64,000 bases of DNA. Source: Micromonospora siamensis (GTDB taxonomy: Bacteria > Actinomycetota > Actinomycetes > Mycobacteriales > Micromonosporaceae). The first letter of the stretch is position 1. The number at the start of each line of letters is the position of its first letter. Shown one piece after another: positions 8,570 to 18,373 of this stretch. The notes beneath the pieces are model-generated. The model was not told where the DNA came from and did no database searches. It was given only the letters and a program-made list of their open reading frames with translations. The stretch lies in NCBI RefSeq assembly GCF_900090305.1, contig NZ_LT607751.1:3100001-3164000 (forward strand). The letters run 5' to 3'. The position numbers were made by a program, and so were the translations under genes.

Positions 8570-9460
8570 TCAGATGGCGGGCAGGCCCTTGGGGCCGGCG
8601 CCGCGCATCGAGCGGGTCAGCTTCCGGTCGTCGCTCCACAGGAAGCAGCGGATGCCCCGGTCGCCCTCCTCCCACTCCCGTTGCGAGGGGGGATAGAAGA
8701 TCGACCCGGCCCGGTACGGCAGGTCGCTGTTGTTCGGCACGGCGGCGAAGGCGGCGATCAGGGCCATGCAGCGGCGGTGCACCTGCTGGGTGGCCCTGAC
8801 GAACTGCGCCCAGCTCATGTCCCGTTCCAGGTAGACCCCGACGAACTCGGCGCGGTGCGGCTCGGTGCAGAGCACCGGCGCCATGTAGTTGAGGTTCTTG
8901 CCGATGAGTTTCGGATCGAAGCAGCGGTGGGTCAGCGGGTTGTCGCCGATCATCGCCCCGCGCAGGCTGCCGGTGCGGTTGCGGGGCCGGGTGTTGTCGA
9001 TGCTGTCGGTCTCGCTCAGGTCGCACCGGAACCAGCGGGCGCCGGCCGCCCAGGCGGCCTGGGCGGGCAGCGCGATGTTGAGGGTCAGCCGGGCGGAGTG
9101 CCAGTCCCCACCGAGCACCTCCCGGGCCCGCTGGTCGCACTCCGGTCGTGCGGTGCGCAGCGCGGGGGAGCCGGGCTCCGGCCGCCGCTCGGACTGCGCC
9201 GCCGCGCCGGTGAAGGTGCCGACGTGGATGGCCTCGGCGAGGTGGCTGCGGGCGCAGTCGACCGTCTCGTAGCTGGCGGCCTGCACCACCGGGGTGATCC
9301 GGGGCAGGCAGGCGTCGGTGGCGGGGACGAACAGCGCCGGCGGCCGCAGCGCCGGCCAGTCGTCGGTGAGGTCACCGTCGGCGTGGTGCGGGCGTACGCA
9401 GCCGCCGAGCATCGCCGTCGTCGTGCCGGCCAGCGCCAGCGCCACCAGCCACCGTCGCAT
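8570..9460 (-). CDS. Secreted lipoprotein with a septum-formation-like domain
   Basis: The product has 296 residues. It starts MRRWLVALALAGTTT and has a lipobox AMLGGC about 20 residues in, so it should be a membrane-anchored lipoprotein facing outside the cell. The remainder has scattered cysteines and a block CLPRI...YETVDCARSHLAEA that resembles the actinobacterial septum-formation family (conserved Cys, then a Cys-x-x-x-H). That family match is from memory of the pattern and is moderate. The ATG at 9460 was chosen over the longer open frame because it opens the signal peptide and follows AAAGGGCGGA. It is a single gene, divergent from rpe. Confidence 0.72.
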   Translation of the reverse strand: MRRWLVALALAGTTTAMLGGCVRPHHADGDLTDDWPALRPPALFVPATDACLPRITPVVQAASYETVDCARSHLAEAIHVGTFTGAAAQSERRPEPGSPALRTARPECDQRAREVLGGDWHSARLTLNIALPAQAAWAAGARWFRCDLSETDSIDNTRPRNRTGSLRGAMIGDNPLTHRCFDPKLIGKNLNYMAPVLCTEPHRAEFVGVYLERDMSWAQFVRATQQVHRRCMALIAAFAAVPNNSDLPYRAGSIFYPPSQREWEEGDRGIRCFLWSDDRKLTRSMRGAGPKGLPAI

Positions 9461-9707
9461 CGTCCGCCCTTTCCGGGAATGACGGCCGGAACGCCGCGGC
9501 CCGGGTGCCGTCGTGCGCCACCGGGCGTGCAGCATATGTCACCGTCCTGCATGGAGTGTTGCCGTCTTTCAGTCGGTCGGCCAGTCACTGCTGGCCTTTC
9601 GTCCGATATTCGGCGAGCGGACCGGGCAATTCTGCACCACCGGTGACAGTCGGATCACGGTACGTCCCGGGTGGTGCCGCGATGCGGCCCGGGGGTGACC
9701 GCGTTCG

Positions 9708-9713
9708 TACACT
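9708..9713 (+). promoter_or_regulatory. -10 element of a probably leaderless rpe transcript
   Basis: TACACT ends six bases before the rpe GTG at 9720, so transcription would begin at or next to the start codon. The region 9461-9707 otherwise holds no gene that I can see. Confidence 0.55.
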
Positions 9714-9719
9714 GGCCCG

Positions 9720-10400
9720 GTGACCGTACCGCCGCCGATCGTCGCGCCGAGCATCCTGGCCGCCGACTTCGCCCACCTCGCCGATGAGGTCCGTGCCGTC
9801 GAGAACGCCGCCGACTGGCTGCACGTGGACGTGATGGACAACCACTTCGTGCCCAACCTGACCATCGGGCTGCCCGTGGTGCAGAGCCTGCGGGCGGTGA
9901 CCCAGCTCCCGTTCGACGTGCACCTCATGATCTCCGACCCGCGCCGCTGGGCGCCCGGGTACGCCGACGCCGGGGCCTACAACGTCACCTTCCACGCCGA
10001 GGCGTGCGACGACCCGGTGGCCCTGGCCAAGGACCTGCGCTCCGCCGGGGCGAAGGCCGGGCTGGCCATCGACCGGGACACCCCGATCGAGCCGTACCTG
10101 GACCTGCTGCCCAGCTTCGACACCCTGCTGATCATGACGATCAAGGCGGGCTTCGGCGGGCAGCGGTTCATCCCGCACCTGCTGGACAAGGTGCGGGCGG
10201 CGCGCCGGCACGCCTCCGCCGGCCACCTCGAGCTGCGTATCGAGGTCGACGGGGGGATCGCCGCGGACACCATCGAGCAGGCCGCCGCGGCCGGCGCGGA
10301 CGCCTTCGTGGCGGGCACCGCGGTCTACGGCGCCGACGACCCGGCCGAGGCGGTACGCCGGCTGCGGGGCCTCGCGGAACGCGCGGTCGCCGGGGCCTGA
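9720..10400 (+). CDS. rpe: Ribulose-phosphate 3-epimerase
   Basis: Interconverts ribulose 5-phosphate and xylulose 5-phosphate in the pentose phosphate pathway. The 226-residue TIM-barrel protein carries the family signatures [38 protein letters not shown] and the phosphate-binding [11 protein letters not shown]. Metal and catalytic residues (the His of FDVHL, the Asp of HVDVMD, the Asp of VDGG) are intact. The GTG at 9720 fits a leaderless transcript. Ribulose 5-phosphate is also the precursor of the four-carbon unit of riboflavin, whose operon lies 1.4 kb downstream. I see no sign that the two are co-transcribed. Confidence 0.95.
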   Translation: MTVPPPIVAPSILAADFAHLADEVRAVENAADWLHVDVMDNHFVPNLTIGLPVVQSLRAVTQLPFDVHLMISDPRRWAPGYADAGAYNVTFHAEACDDPVALAKDLRSAGAKAGLAIDRDTPIEPYLDLLPSFDTLLIMTIKAGFGGQRFIPHLLDKVRAARRHASAGHLELRIEVDGGIAADTIEQAAAAGADAFVAGTAVYGADDPAEAVRRLRGLAERAVAGA

Positions 10401-10401
10401 G

Positions 10402-11358
10402 GTGGACGCGGCCGAGGACCGACCCGACGTCATCCTGGTCGTCGACGACGACGAGGACATCGCCCGCTTCGTCGAGTTCAACCTGCGGCTGCACGGTTTC
10501 GAGGTGATCCACGCCAGCGACGGCCAGGAGGCGCTCGAGGTGATCGAGCGCCAACGGCCGGACCTGGCCGTGGTGGACCTGATGATGCCCCGGATCGACG
10601 GCCTGGAGCTGACCCGCCGGCTGCGCGCCGACCCGATGACCTCGGCGCTGCCGGTGATCATGCTGACCGCCAAGGGGATGACCGTGGACAAGGTCCACGG
10701 GCTCAGCGCCGGCGCGGACGACTACCTGGTCAAGCCCTTCGACACCGCCGAGCTGGTGGCCCGGGTCGCCTCCACCCTGCGACGGAACAAGGAGTTCCGG
10801 GAGGTCTCGCCGCTGACCGGCCTGCCGGGCAACAGCCGGATCCGCCGGGAGATCGCCGACCGGGTCCGCAACGGTGTCGACTACGCCGTCGGGTACGTCG
10901 ACATCGACCGGTTCAAGAGCGTCAACGACCGCTACGGCTTCGTCCGCGGCGACGAGTTCATCTCGGCGCTGGCCCGCAGCCTGCACCGGGCGGTGGTGTC
11001 GATCGGCATCCCGCCGGCCTTCCTCGGCCACGTCGGCGGCGACGACTTCGTCATCGTCTGCGCCCCCGACCAGGTCCGCCCGCTGACCTCCCGGGCGGTG
11101 GTGGACTTCGAGAAGGCGGCCGACTCGCTCTACGACCCGCCGGACCGGGAACGCGGGTTCGTGGAGCTCAAGGACCGCCGGGGCAACATCCGCCGGGCCG
11201 CGCTGGTCACCCTCTCCATCGGCGTCTCCCTGTCCGACGCGGGGAAGCGGTTCAGCGACCCGCTGGAGGCGATCGCCGTCGCCTCGGAGATGAAGTCGGT
11301 GGCCAAGAGCCAACCGGGCTCGTACGTGGCGGTCGACCGCAGGCGCGGAGTTACCTGA
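10402..11358 (+). CDS. Response regulator with receiver and degenerate GGDEF domain
   Basis: The product has 318 residues. Residues about 9-125 form a receiver domain with the acidic pair in VVDDDEDIA, the phospho-acceptor Asp in VVDLMMPRIDG, and the conserved Lys in LVKPF. Residues about 135-310 form a GGDEF domain (DIDRFKSVNDRYGF, then GHVGGDDFVIVC). The active loop reads GGDDF in place of GGDEF. Asp may still support diguanylate cyclase activity, but this is unproven. GTG at 10402 follows the rpe stop by one base, so the two genes are probably translationally coupled. No partner histidine kinase is in the window. Confidence 0.87.
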   Translation: MDAAEDRPDVILVVDDDEDIARFVEFNLRLHGFEVIHASDGQEALEVIERQRPDLAVVDLMMPRIDGLELTRRLRADPMTSALPVIMLTAKGMTVDKVHGLSAGADDYLVKPFDTAELVARVASTLRRNKEFREVSPLTGLPGNSRIRREIADRVRNGVDYAVGYVDIDRFKSVNDRYGFVRGDEFISALARSLHRAVVSIGIPPAFLGHVGGDDFVIVCAPDQVRPLTSRAVVDFEKAADSLYDPPDRERGFVELKDRRGNIRRAALVTLSIGVSLSDAGKRFSDPLEAIAVASEMKSVAKSQPGSYVAVDRRRGVT

Positions 11359-11444
11359 GGTTGCTGTCTTTCTGTGAGTTCGCTCGCCCGGGTGGCGCGG
11401 GCACCCGCCGGACGTGTAAGACTTCCGGATGTACCCACCACGCG

Positions 11445-11612
11445 CTGGCGGGGCTCGGTGAAATTCCGAACCGGCGGTGATCCACGGTCCGACCGTGGTA
11501 AGCCCGCGACCCGGACGGCTTCGGCCGTGCGGTGGACCTGGTGAGAATCCGGGGCCGACGGTTGGCGACGGCACGTTCGCGTCGCCAGAAAGTCCGGATG
11601 GGAGACAGCGCG
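11445..11612 (+). promoter_or_regulatory. FMN riboswitch (RFN element) controlling the riboflavin operon
   Basis: The conserved RFN blocks occur in order: CGGGGCTCGGTGAAATTCCG-like start at 11450, ACCGGCGGTGAT at 11470, GGTGAGAATCCGGGGCCGAC around 11540, and AAAGTCCGGATGGGAGACAG at about 11590. It sits 170 nt upstream of ribD. FMN binding is expected to turn the operon off. The GC-rich stretch 11613-11780 between aptamer and ribD (GGGGAGAGCC can pair with GGGCTCCCC) is the likely expression platform. The remaining bases from 11359 hold no gene. Confidence 0.93.
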
Positions 11613-11780
11613 CGGGACGGGGAGAGCCTGCGCGCCGGCTGCTGTCCAGCCGCCGTTCGGGCTCCCCGGGGTCGGCCATGCCGTCCCCGGATCTCCGCCG
11701 CCGCCTGCCTGCGGCCCCTTGGCCGTTGCCTCCCGAGCCGCCCGCGCGCGACCGGCGAGTGAGAGGGCAGGGCAGCGGCG

Positions 11781-12842
11781 ATGGCGAGGTTCTCCGTCGA
11801 CGAGGCGATGCTGCGTGCCGTCGCGCTCGCCGCCCGGGGGCTCGGCACCGCGAGCCCCAACCCGGTGGTCGGCTGCGTGCTGCTCGATCCGGACGGCGAG
11901 GTCGTCGGCGAGGGATTCCACGCGTACGCGGGCGGGCCGCACGCCGAGATCGTCGCGCTCGCCCAGGCCGGTGAGCGCGCCCGGGGCGGCACCGCGGTGG
12001 TCACCCTGGAACCCTGCGACCACGTCGGGCGTACCGGGCCGTGCAGCCTCGCGCTGATCCGCGCCGGGGTGGCCCGGGTGGTGATCGCCGTGCCCGACCC
12101 GAACCCGGTCGCCTCCGGCGGGGCCCACACCCTGCGCGACGCCGGCATCGAGGTGGAGTTCGGCGTCCGCGCCGCCGAGGCCGAGGCCGGCAACGTCGCC
12201 TGGCTGACCTCCACCCGGCGCGGCTGGCCGTACGTGATCTGGAAGTACGCGGCCACCCTCGACGGCCGGTCGGCGGCGGCCGACGGCACCAGCATGTGGA
12301 TCACCTCCGAGCCGGCCCGGATGGACGTGCACGCCCTGCGCGGCACCGTCGACGCGGTGCTCGCCGGGGTGGGCACCGTGCTCGCCGACGACCCCCGGCT
12401 CACCGCCCGCAATCTGCGCGACGGCACGCTGGCCATCCGGCAGCCGCTGCGCGTGGTGGTGGACAGCGCCGGCCGTACCCCGGTCGGGGCGCAGGTCCGC
12501 GACGCCGCCGCACCCACCTGGATCGCCACCGCCGCGGAGGTCGGGGCCGGGCCGGACGGCCGGGTCGACCTGCCGGCGCTCCTGGCCGAGCTGCACCGCC
12601 GCGGCGTGCGCGCCGCGCTGCTGGAGGGCGGCCCGCGGCTGGCCGGCGCGTTCCTCGCCGCCGGCCTGGTCGACCAGGTCGTCGGGTACGTCGCCCCCCG
12701 GCTGCTCGGCGCCGGGCCGACCGCCCTGCTCGACGCGGGTGTCACCACCATCGCCGAGGCCATCGACCTGGAGATCACCGACGTCACCCGGATCGGTCCC
12801 GACCTGCGGATCACCGCCCGACCCCGAAAGAGGGAGAGCTGA
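11781..12842 (+). CDS. ribD: Bifunctional pyrimidine deaminase/reductase of riboflavin synthesis
   Basis: Carries out the second and third steps of riboflavin synthesis from GTP: deamination, then NADPH-dependent reduction of the ribosyl side chain. The 353-residue product has an N-terminal zinc deaminase domain with His54-Ala-Glu56 (HAEI), Cys79 (EPCDHVGRTGPC) and Cys88 as metal ligands and proton shuttle. The C-terminal reductase domain runs from about residue 150 (YVIWKYAATLDGR to LLEGGPRLAGAF). The ATG at 11781 is 2 nt after GCAGGGCAGCGGCG. First gene of the FMN-riboswitch operon, ending one base before ribE. Confidence 0.95.
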   Translation: MARFSVDEAMLRAVALAARGLGTASPNPVVGCVLLDPDGEVVGEGFHAYAGGPHAEIVALAQAGERARGGTAVVTLEPCDHVGRTGPCSLALIRAGVARVVIAVPDPNPVASGGAHTLRDAGIEVEFGVRAAEAEAGNVAWLTSTRRGWPYVIWKYAATLDGRSAAADGTSMWITSEPARMDVHALRGTVDAVLAGVGTVLADDPRLTARNLRDGTLAIRQPLRVVVDSAGRTPVGAQVRDAAAPTWIATAAEVGAGPDGRVDLPALLAELHRRGVRAALLEGGPRLAGAFLAAGLVDQVVGYVAPRLLGAGPTALLDAGVTTIAEAIDLEITDVTRIGPDLRITARPRKRES

Positions 12843-12843
12843 C

Positions 12844-13455
12844 ATGTTCACCGGCATCGTCGAGGAGTTGGGCGAGATCGTCGGGGTGACCGCGACCGGC
12901 GGGGACTCCGCCCTGGTCGCCGTCCGCGGCCCGCTGGTCACCTCCGACGCCCGGCACGGCGACTCGATCGCCGTCAACGGCGTCTGCCTGACCGTGGTCG
13001 ACGTCGACGGCGGGGTGTTCACCGCCGACGTGATGGGGGAGACGCTGCGCCGCACCGCGCTGGGCGTGCTGCGCCCGGGCACCCCGGTCAACCTGGAGCG
13101 GGCCGCGGCCCTGGGCAGCCGGCTCGGCGGCCACCTGGTCCAGGGCCACGTCGACGGGGTCGGCGAGCTCCTCTCCCGGGAGCCCGCCGAGCAGTGGGAG
13201 ACGGTCCGCTTCCGGCTCCCCGCCCACCTGGCCCGGTACGTGGTGGAGAAGGGCTCGATCACCGTCGACGGCGTCTCGCTGACCGTCGCCGCGGTCGGCG
13301 ACGACTGGTTCAGCGTCGGGCTGATCCCGACCACCCTCCAGCTGACCGTCCTGGGCGCGAAGAGCGTCGGCGACCCGGTCAACCTGGAGGTCGACGTGCT
13401 GGCCAAGTACGTCGAGCGGCTGCTCGGCAGCCGGGCCGGCGGGGGTGAGGGCTGA
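12844..13455 (+). CDS. ribE: Riboflavin synthase alpha chain
   Basis: Converts two molecules of 6,7-dimethyl-8-ribityllumazine into riboflavin and the pyrimidine intermediate. The product has 203 residues with the diagnostic start MFTGIVEELGEI and the internal duplication of the family: VNGVCLTVVDVDG in the first barrel and VDGVSLTVAAVG in the second, each followed by a GHVDGVG-like or SVGLIPTTLQ block. The ATG at 12844 follows GAAAGAGGGAG. The 3' end overlaps ribM (TGATG), showing tight coupling. Confidence 0.95.
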   Translation: MFTGIVEELGEIVGVTATGGDSALVAVRGPLVTSDARHGDSIAVNGVCLTVVDVDGGVFTADVMGETLRRTALGVLRPGTPVNLERAAALGSRLGGHLVQGHVDGVGELLSREPAEQWETVRFRLPAHLARYVVEKGSITVDGVSLTVAAVGDDWFSVGLIPTTLQLTVLGAKSVGDPVNLEVDVLAKYVERLLGSRAGGGEG

Positions 13456-14146
13456 TGGGCCCGCTCGGCTGGCTGCTCGACGCCCAGGTCCACGTCGCCG
13501 GCTCCCCGGTGCTGGTCCGGGAGATCGTCGGCAACGTGTTCGGGCTGGCCTCCGCCCTGTTCGGCCTGCGTCGGCTGGTCTGGGCCTGGCCGGTCGGCAT
13601 GATCGGCAACGCGCTGCTGTTCACCGTCTTCCTCGGCGGGGTGTTCGCCACCCCGCAGGCGCACGACCTCTACGGGCAGGCCGGCCGGCAGGTCTTCTTC
13701 TTCGCGGTCAGCGTCTACGGCTGGTGGCGCTGGTCGCGCAACCGGCACGCCGGTGACGGGGACCAGCCGGCGGTGAACCCGCGCTGGGCCACCGGCCGGG
13801 AGCGCCTCGGCCTGCTCGCCGCCGCGGCTCTCGGCACCGCCGCCGGCTACCCGCTGCTCGCGGCGCTGGGCTCCTGGGGCCCGCTGCCGGACGCCTGGAT
13901 CCTGACCGGCAGCCTGCTCGCCACGTACGGCATGGCGCGCGGCTGGGTCGAGTTCTGGGTGATCTGGATCGCCGTCGACGCGGTCGGGGTGCCGCTGCTG
14001 CTGCGCGGCGGCTTCTACCCCTCCGCGGCGATGTACCTCGTCTACGGCGCCTTCTGCGTCTGGGGCCTGGTCGCCTGGTGGCGTACCTCCCGCCGGATCT
14101 CCACGCCCGCCCAACCGATCCCGTCCACCTACTCGGAGGTCGTGGC

Positions 14147-14150
<4 letters not shown>
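13455..14150 (+). CDS. ribM: PnuC-family riboflavin transporter RibM
   Basis: A membrane protein of 231 residues with about six to seven hydrophobic helices (for example [44 protein letters not shown]) and the Trp-rich VYGWWRW of PnuC transporters. PnuC proteins usually carry nicotinamide riboside. The position inside the riboflavin operon matches Streptomyces ribM and Corynebacterium pnuX, whose products take up riboflavin and analogues, so riboflavin is the expected cargo. The start overlaps the ribE stop and the stop overlaps the ribBA start, so production is coupled to biosynthesis and to the upstream FMN riboswitch. Confidence 0.88.
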
Positions 14151-15424
<1,274 letters not shown>

Positions 15425-15426
15425 CG

Positions 15427-15924
15427 ATGGCGGGATTCGGCGAGCCCGGGGTGGACGCGGTCGACGCCGCGGGCCTGACCGTGGGCGTGGTGGCCGCCCG
15501 GTGGCACGGCGAGCTGACCGACCACATGCTCGACCGGGCCGTGGCGGCGGCGCAGGCGTGCGGCGCCCGCGCCGTGGCGGCCCGGGTGGCCGGCTCGGTG
15601 GAGCTGCCCGTGGTGGCGCAGGCCCTGGCCCGCCGCTGCGACGTGGTGGTCGCGCTCGGCGTGGTCGTCCGGGGCGCCACCGCCCACTTCGACTACGTCT
15701 GCCAGTCGGTCACCGAGGGGCTGACCCGGGTGGCCCTGGACGAGGGGAAGCCGGTGGCCCACGGTGTGCTCACCGTCGACACGATCGAGCAGGCCCGGGA
15801 CCGGGCCGGCCTGCCCGGCTCCGCCGAGGACAAGGGCTGGGCGGCGACCGTGGCGGCGCTGGACGCGGCGCTGACGATCCGGGGCCTGGACCGGTCCGGC
15901 CAGCGGGTCGGCTTCGGCGGCTGA
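15427..15924 (+). CDS. ribH: 6,7-dimethyl-8-ribityllumazine synthase
   Basis: Condenses the butanone phosphate with the pyrimidine amine to give the direct riboflavin precursor. The product has 165 residues. Motifs: VGVVAARWHGELTDHML (substrate-binding Trp), VAGSVELPVVAQAL, ALGVVVRGATAHFDYVC (with the catalytic His) and GKPVAHGVLTVDTIEQA. Family members assemble as 60-mers or pentamers. The ATG at 15427 is two bases after the ribBA stop (TAGCG). Last gene of the riboflavin operon; only weak GC-rich inverted repeats follow it. Confidence 0.95.
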   Translation: MAGFGEPGVDAVDAAGLTVGVVAARWHGELTDHMLDRAVAAAQACGARAVAARVAGSVELPVVAQALARRCDVVVALGVVVRGATAHFDYVCQSVTEGLTRVALDEGKPVAHGVLTVDTIEQARDRAGLPGSAEDKGWAATVAALDAALTIRGLDRSGQRVGFGG

Positions 15925-16253
15925 CCGCCGGCCGGTCGGCTCGGCCGGGCCTGCGTGCGTCCGGCCCTTCCGGTCGGCTCCGGCTTTCCGAACCGCCCTG
16001 CCGGGCGACGGAGGTGGAGTCCGGCCGCCTACAGACTTGAGAGCGTCGACGACTCACCGCCGCGAACGCCGCCCGCCGGCCGTCCGCGACGCGGGCCTGT
16101 GTCGTCGTGAGTCATCTGTGCTCTCACGTCCGTAGGCGCGCGGCGGGGACTCTGGAGCCCCGGCTCGGGGGCCGACCAGCACTCACCGTGGGGAAGATGA
16201 CCCGTCCGGACCCGGCGCACGCGGCCCGGCCGGTCGGCTGGAAGAATCGCGGC
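15925..16253 (+). other. Intergenic region ribH-hisE with a 19-nt interrupted inverted repeat
   Basis: No convincing gene lies here. The visible structure is an inverted repeat: GAGAGC-N6-GACTCAC at 16039-16057 and GTGAGTC-N6-GCTCTC at 16107-16125, with 13 paired positions per arm and a symmetrical 6-base mismatch. It stands about 130 nt upstream of hisE and could be an operator or leader structure of the his genes. A CAGACT -10-like element at 16033-16038 abuts the left arm. Confidence 0.45.
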
Positions 16254-16517
16254 GTGAAGACGTTCGAGGAGTTGTTCGCCGAGCTGCAGGCCAAGGCCGC
16301 CGCCGGCACCCCGGGCTCCGGCACGGTCGCCGCCCTGGAGAAGGGGGTGCACTTCGTCGGCAAGAAGGTCGTCGAGGAGGCGGCCGAGTCGTGGATGGCC
16401 GCCGAGCACGAGGGGCCGGAGCGTACCGCCGAGGAGATCTCCCAGCTGCTCTACCAGGTCCAGGTGCTGATGCTGGCCAGCGGTCTCGAGCTCAAGGACG
16501 TCTACCGACATCTGTGA
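16254..16517 (+). CDS. hisE: Phosphoribosyl-ATP diphosphatase
   Basis: Second enzyme of histidine synthesis, hydrolysing phosphoribosyl-ATP to phosphoribosyl-AMP. The 87-residue product starts [12 protein letters not shown], as in actinobacterial HisE, and has the helical all-alpha NTP-pyrophosphohydrolase motif [18 protein letters not shown] with metal-binding glutamates, then [19 protein letters not shown]. The frame is open far upstream, but the GTG at 16254 is chosen by family alignment; an ATG at 16197 is possible. It lies 45 nt before hisG, the enzyme of the preceding step. Confidence 0.92.
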   Translation: MKTFEELFAELQAKAAAGTPGSGTVAALEKGVHFVGKKVVEEAAESWMAAEHEGPERTAEEISQLLYQVQVLMLASGLELKDVYRHL

Positions 16518-16562
16518 GTGCGCCCACTCGTTGATCACACCCGATCGAAGGAGCACTCCGTC

Positions 16563-17408
16563 ATGCTGCGTGTCGCCGTACCCAACAAGGGCGCCCTGGC
16601 CGAGAAGGCCGCCCAGATGCTGCGCGAGGCGGGCTACCGCCAGCGCACCGACCCGAAGGACCTCGTCTGCCGCGACGAGGCCAACGACATCGAGTTCTTC
16701 TACCTGCGGCCCAAGGACATCGCCACCTACGTCGGCTCCGGCGACCTGGACGTCGGGATCACCGGCCGCGACCTGTTGATCGACTCCGGCGCCCCGGCCG
16801 AGGAGATCGTCGACCTGGCGTTCGGCCGGGCCACCTTCCGCTTCGCCGCCCGCCCGCAGGACGTCGACGACGTCCGTGAGCTGGGCGGGCACCGGATCGC
16901 CACCGCGTACCCGGGTCTGGTCGAGCGGCACCTCGCCGAGCTGGGCGTCAAGGCCGACGTGATCCGCCTCGACGGGGCGGTGGAGAACGCCATCCGCCTC
17001 GGTGTGGCCGACGTGGTCGCCGACGTGGTGGAGACCGGCGCCACGCTGCGCCAGGCCGGCCTGGTGGTCTTCGGTGAGCCGCTGCTGCGCTCCTCGGCGG
17101 TGCTGGTCCGGCGCAGCGGCGCCCCCGGCTGTGCCCAGGCCGACCAGCTGCTCCGCCGGCTGCACGGCGTGCTGGTCGCCCGGCGGTACGTGATGCTCGC
17201 CTACGACGTGCCGGCCGGTCTGCTCGACCGGGCCAGCTCGCTGACCCCGGGCATCGAGTCGCCGACCGTCTCCCCGCTGCACCGGGAGGGCTGGGTCGCG
17301 GTGCAGGCCATGGTGCTCCGCGACGACGTGCACCGGATCATGGACGAGCTCTACGACCTGGGGGCCCGGGCGATCCTGGTCACCAACATCCACGCCTGCC
17401 GGCTGTGA
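16563..17408 (+). CDS. hisG: ATP phosphoribosyltransferase (long form)
   Basis: First committed step of histidine synthesis: ATP plus PRPP gives phosphoribosyl-ATP. The 281 residues match the long form, with a two-lobed catalytic part and a C-terminal regulatory (ACT-like) domain that senses histidine. Motifs: LRVAVPNKGALAEKAAQML at the N-terminus, GDLDVGITGRDLL, and the PRPP-binding VADVVETGATLRQAGL. The ATG at 16563 follows GAAGGAG nine bases upstream. The stop overlaps the next gene by four bases. Other his genes are not in this window. Confidence 0.96.
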   Translation: MLRVAVPNKGALAEKAAQMLREAGYRQRTDPKDLVCRDEANDIEFFYLRPKDIATYVGSGDLDVGITGRDLLIDSGAPAEEIVDLAFGRATFRFAARPQDVDDVRELGGHRIATAYPGLVERHLAELGVKADVIRLDGAVENAIRLGVADVVADVVETGATLRQAGLVVFGEPLLRSSAVLVRRSGAPGCAQADQLLRRLHGVLVARRYVMLAYDVPAGLLDRASSLTPGIESPTVSPLHREGWVAVQAMVLRDDVHRIMDELYDLGARAILVTNIHACRL

Positions 17409-18373
17409 GGCCGCTGCCGTCGGCGGTCGCCCTGGCCGTGGTGGTCCTGGGTGGGGCGGCCGCCGCGGCACAGGGCGCGGTCAACGCCGAGCTGGGGGAG
17501 CGGGCCGGCAACCCGGTGCTCGGAGCGGTGGTGAACAACCTCGGCGGCACCCTGCTGATCCTGGTCGGCCTGATCGCGCTCCCCTCGATGCGGGCCGGGC
17601 TGGCCGCCCTGCGCCGCGCTCGGCTGCCCTGGTGGGCATACCTCGGCGGGCTCGGCGGGGCGGCGATCGTGGTGGTCGGCACGTACGTCGTACCCGTGCT
17701 CGGCGTCGCGGTCTTCACCATCGCGCAGGTGGCCGGGGGCAGCCTCGGCGGCCTGGCGGTGGACCGGGCCGGGCTGGCGCCGGTGGGGCGGCTGGCGCTG
17801 ACCGTGCCCCGGGTGGCCGGCGCGCTGCTCGGGGTGGCCGCGGTCGCCCTGGCGCAGCTCGGCCGCCCGGTCGGTGAGTTGGCGGTCGGGCTGGTGCTGC
17901 TCGCGGTGGGCGGTGGGCTGGCGGTCGCGGTGCAGACGGCGCTGAACGGTCGGGTCTCCGCCGCCGGCACGTCGTCGGCCGGGGTGGCCGTCAACTTCGC
18001 CACCAGCACCCCGGTGGTGCTGCTGGTGGCGGTGGTCGCAGGGGCGTTCAGCGGCCCCGCGCCGGGCTGGCCGACCACCTGGTACCTCTACGCCGGCGGA
18101 CTGCTCGGGGTCGGCATCGTGGCGTCCCTGGTGGTGGGCGTACGGGCGGTGGGGGTGCTGCGCACCGGGCTGGCCCTGGTGGCCGGGCAGCTCGCCGGGG
18201 CGCTCCTGCTCGACGTGCTGCTGCCCGGTGGAGCGGGGCTGCGGCTGCCGGTGCTGGCCGGCTCGGCGCTGACCCTGCTGGCCGTGCTGGTCGCCGGGGT
18301 ACGGCCCCGCCGCCGGCCGGTCCGTGTGGCGGCCGAGCCCGCCGGTGAGTCGGATGGCAGACTGGTGGGGTGA
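17405..18373 (+). CDS. DMT-superfamily membrane protein with two DUF606/YdcZ-like halves
   Basis: A highly hydrophobic 322-residue protein with about ten predicted membrane helices. The N-terminal half begins with AAAAAQGAVNAELGERAGNPV and NNLGGTLLILVGL; the second half repeats a similar pattern from AVQTALNGRVSAAGTSSAGVAVNF. The QGxxNxxLG and N-F/L-x-x-G/S elements recall the YdcZ/DUF606 family of the drug/metabolite transporter superfamily, here as a tandem duplication. The GTG at 17405 overlaps the hisG stop by four bases. The substrate is unknown; the coupling to hisG may be positional only. Confidence 0.78.
   Translation: MRPLPSAVALAVVVLGGAAAAAQGAVNAELGERAGNPVLGAVVNNLGGTLLILVGLIALPSMRAGLAALRRARLPWWAYLGGLGGAAIVVVGTYVVPVLGVAVFTIAQVAGGSLGGLAVDRAGLAPVGRLALTVPRVAGALLGVAAVALAQLGRPVGELAVGLVLLAVGGGLAVAVQTALNGRVSAAGTSSAGVAVNFATSTPVVLLVAVVAGAFSGPAPGWPTTWYLYAGGLLGVGIVASLVVGVRAVGVLRTGLALVAGQLAGALLLDVLLPGGAGLRLPVLAGSALTLLAVLVAGVRPRRRPVRVAAEPAGESDGRLVG

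Noticed and set aside
11613..11780. Small ORFs between the FMN riboswitch and ribD
   Set aside because: No ribosome binding site or known peptide; the stretch is better explained as expression platform.
11130..14114. Long minus-strand open frame (994 codons) opposite ribD, ribE and the riboswitch
   Set aside because: It is antisense to well-supported genes, has Gly/Arg/Pro-rich low-complexity translation and no motif. Open antisense frames are normal at this GC content.
16107..16253. N-terminal extension of hisE to 16107
   Set aside because: The added residues do not match HisE proteins and would run through the inverted repeat.
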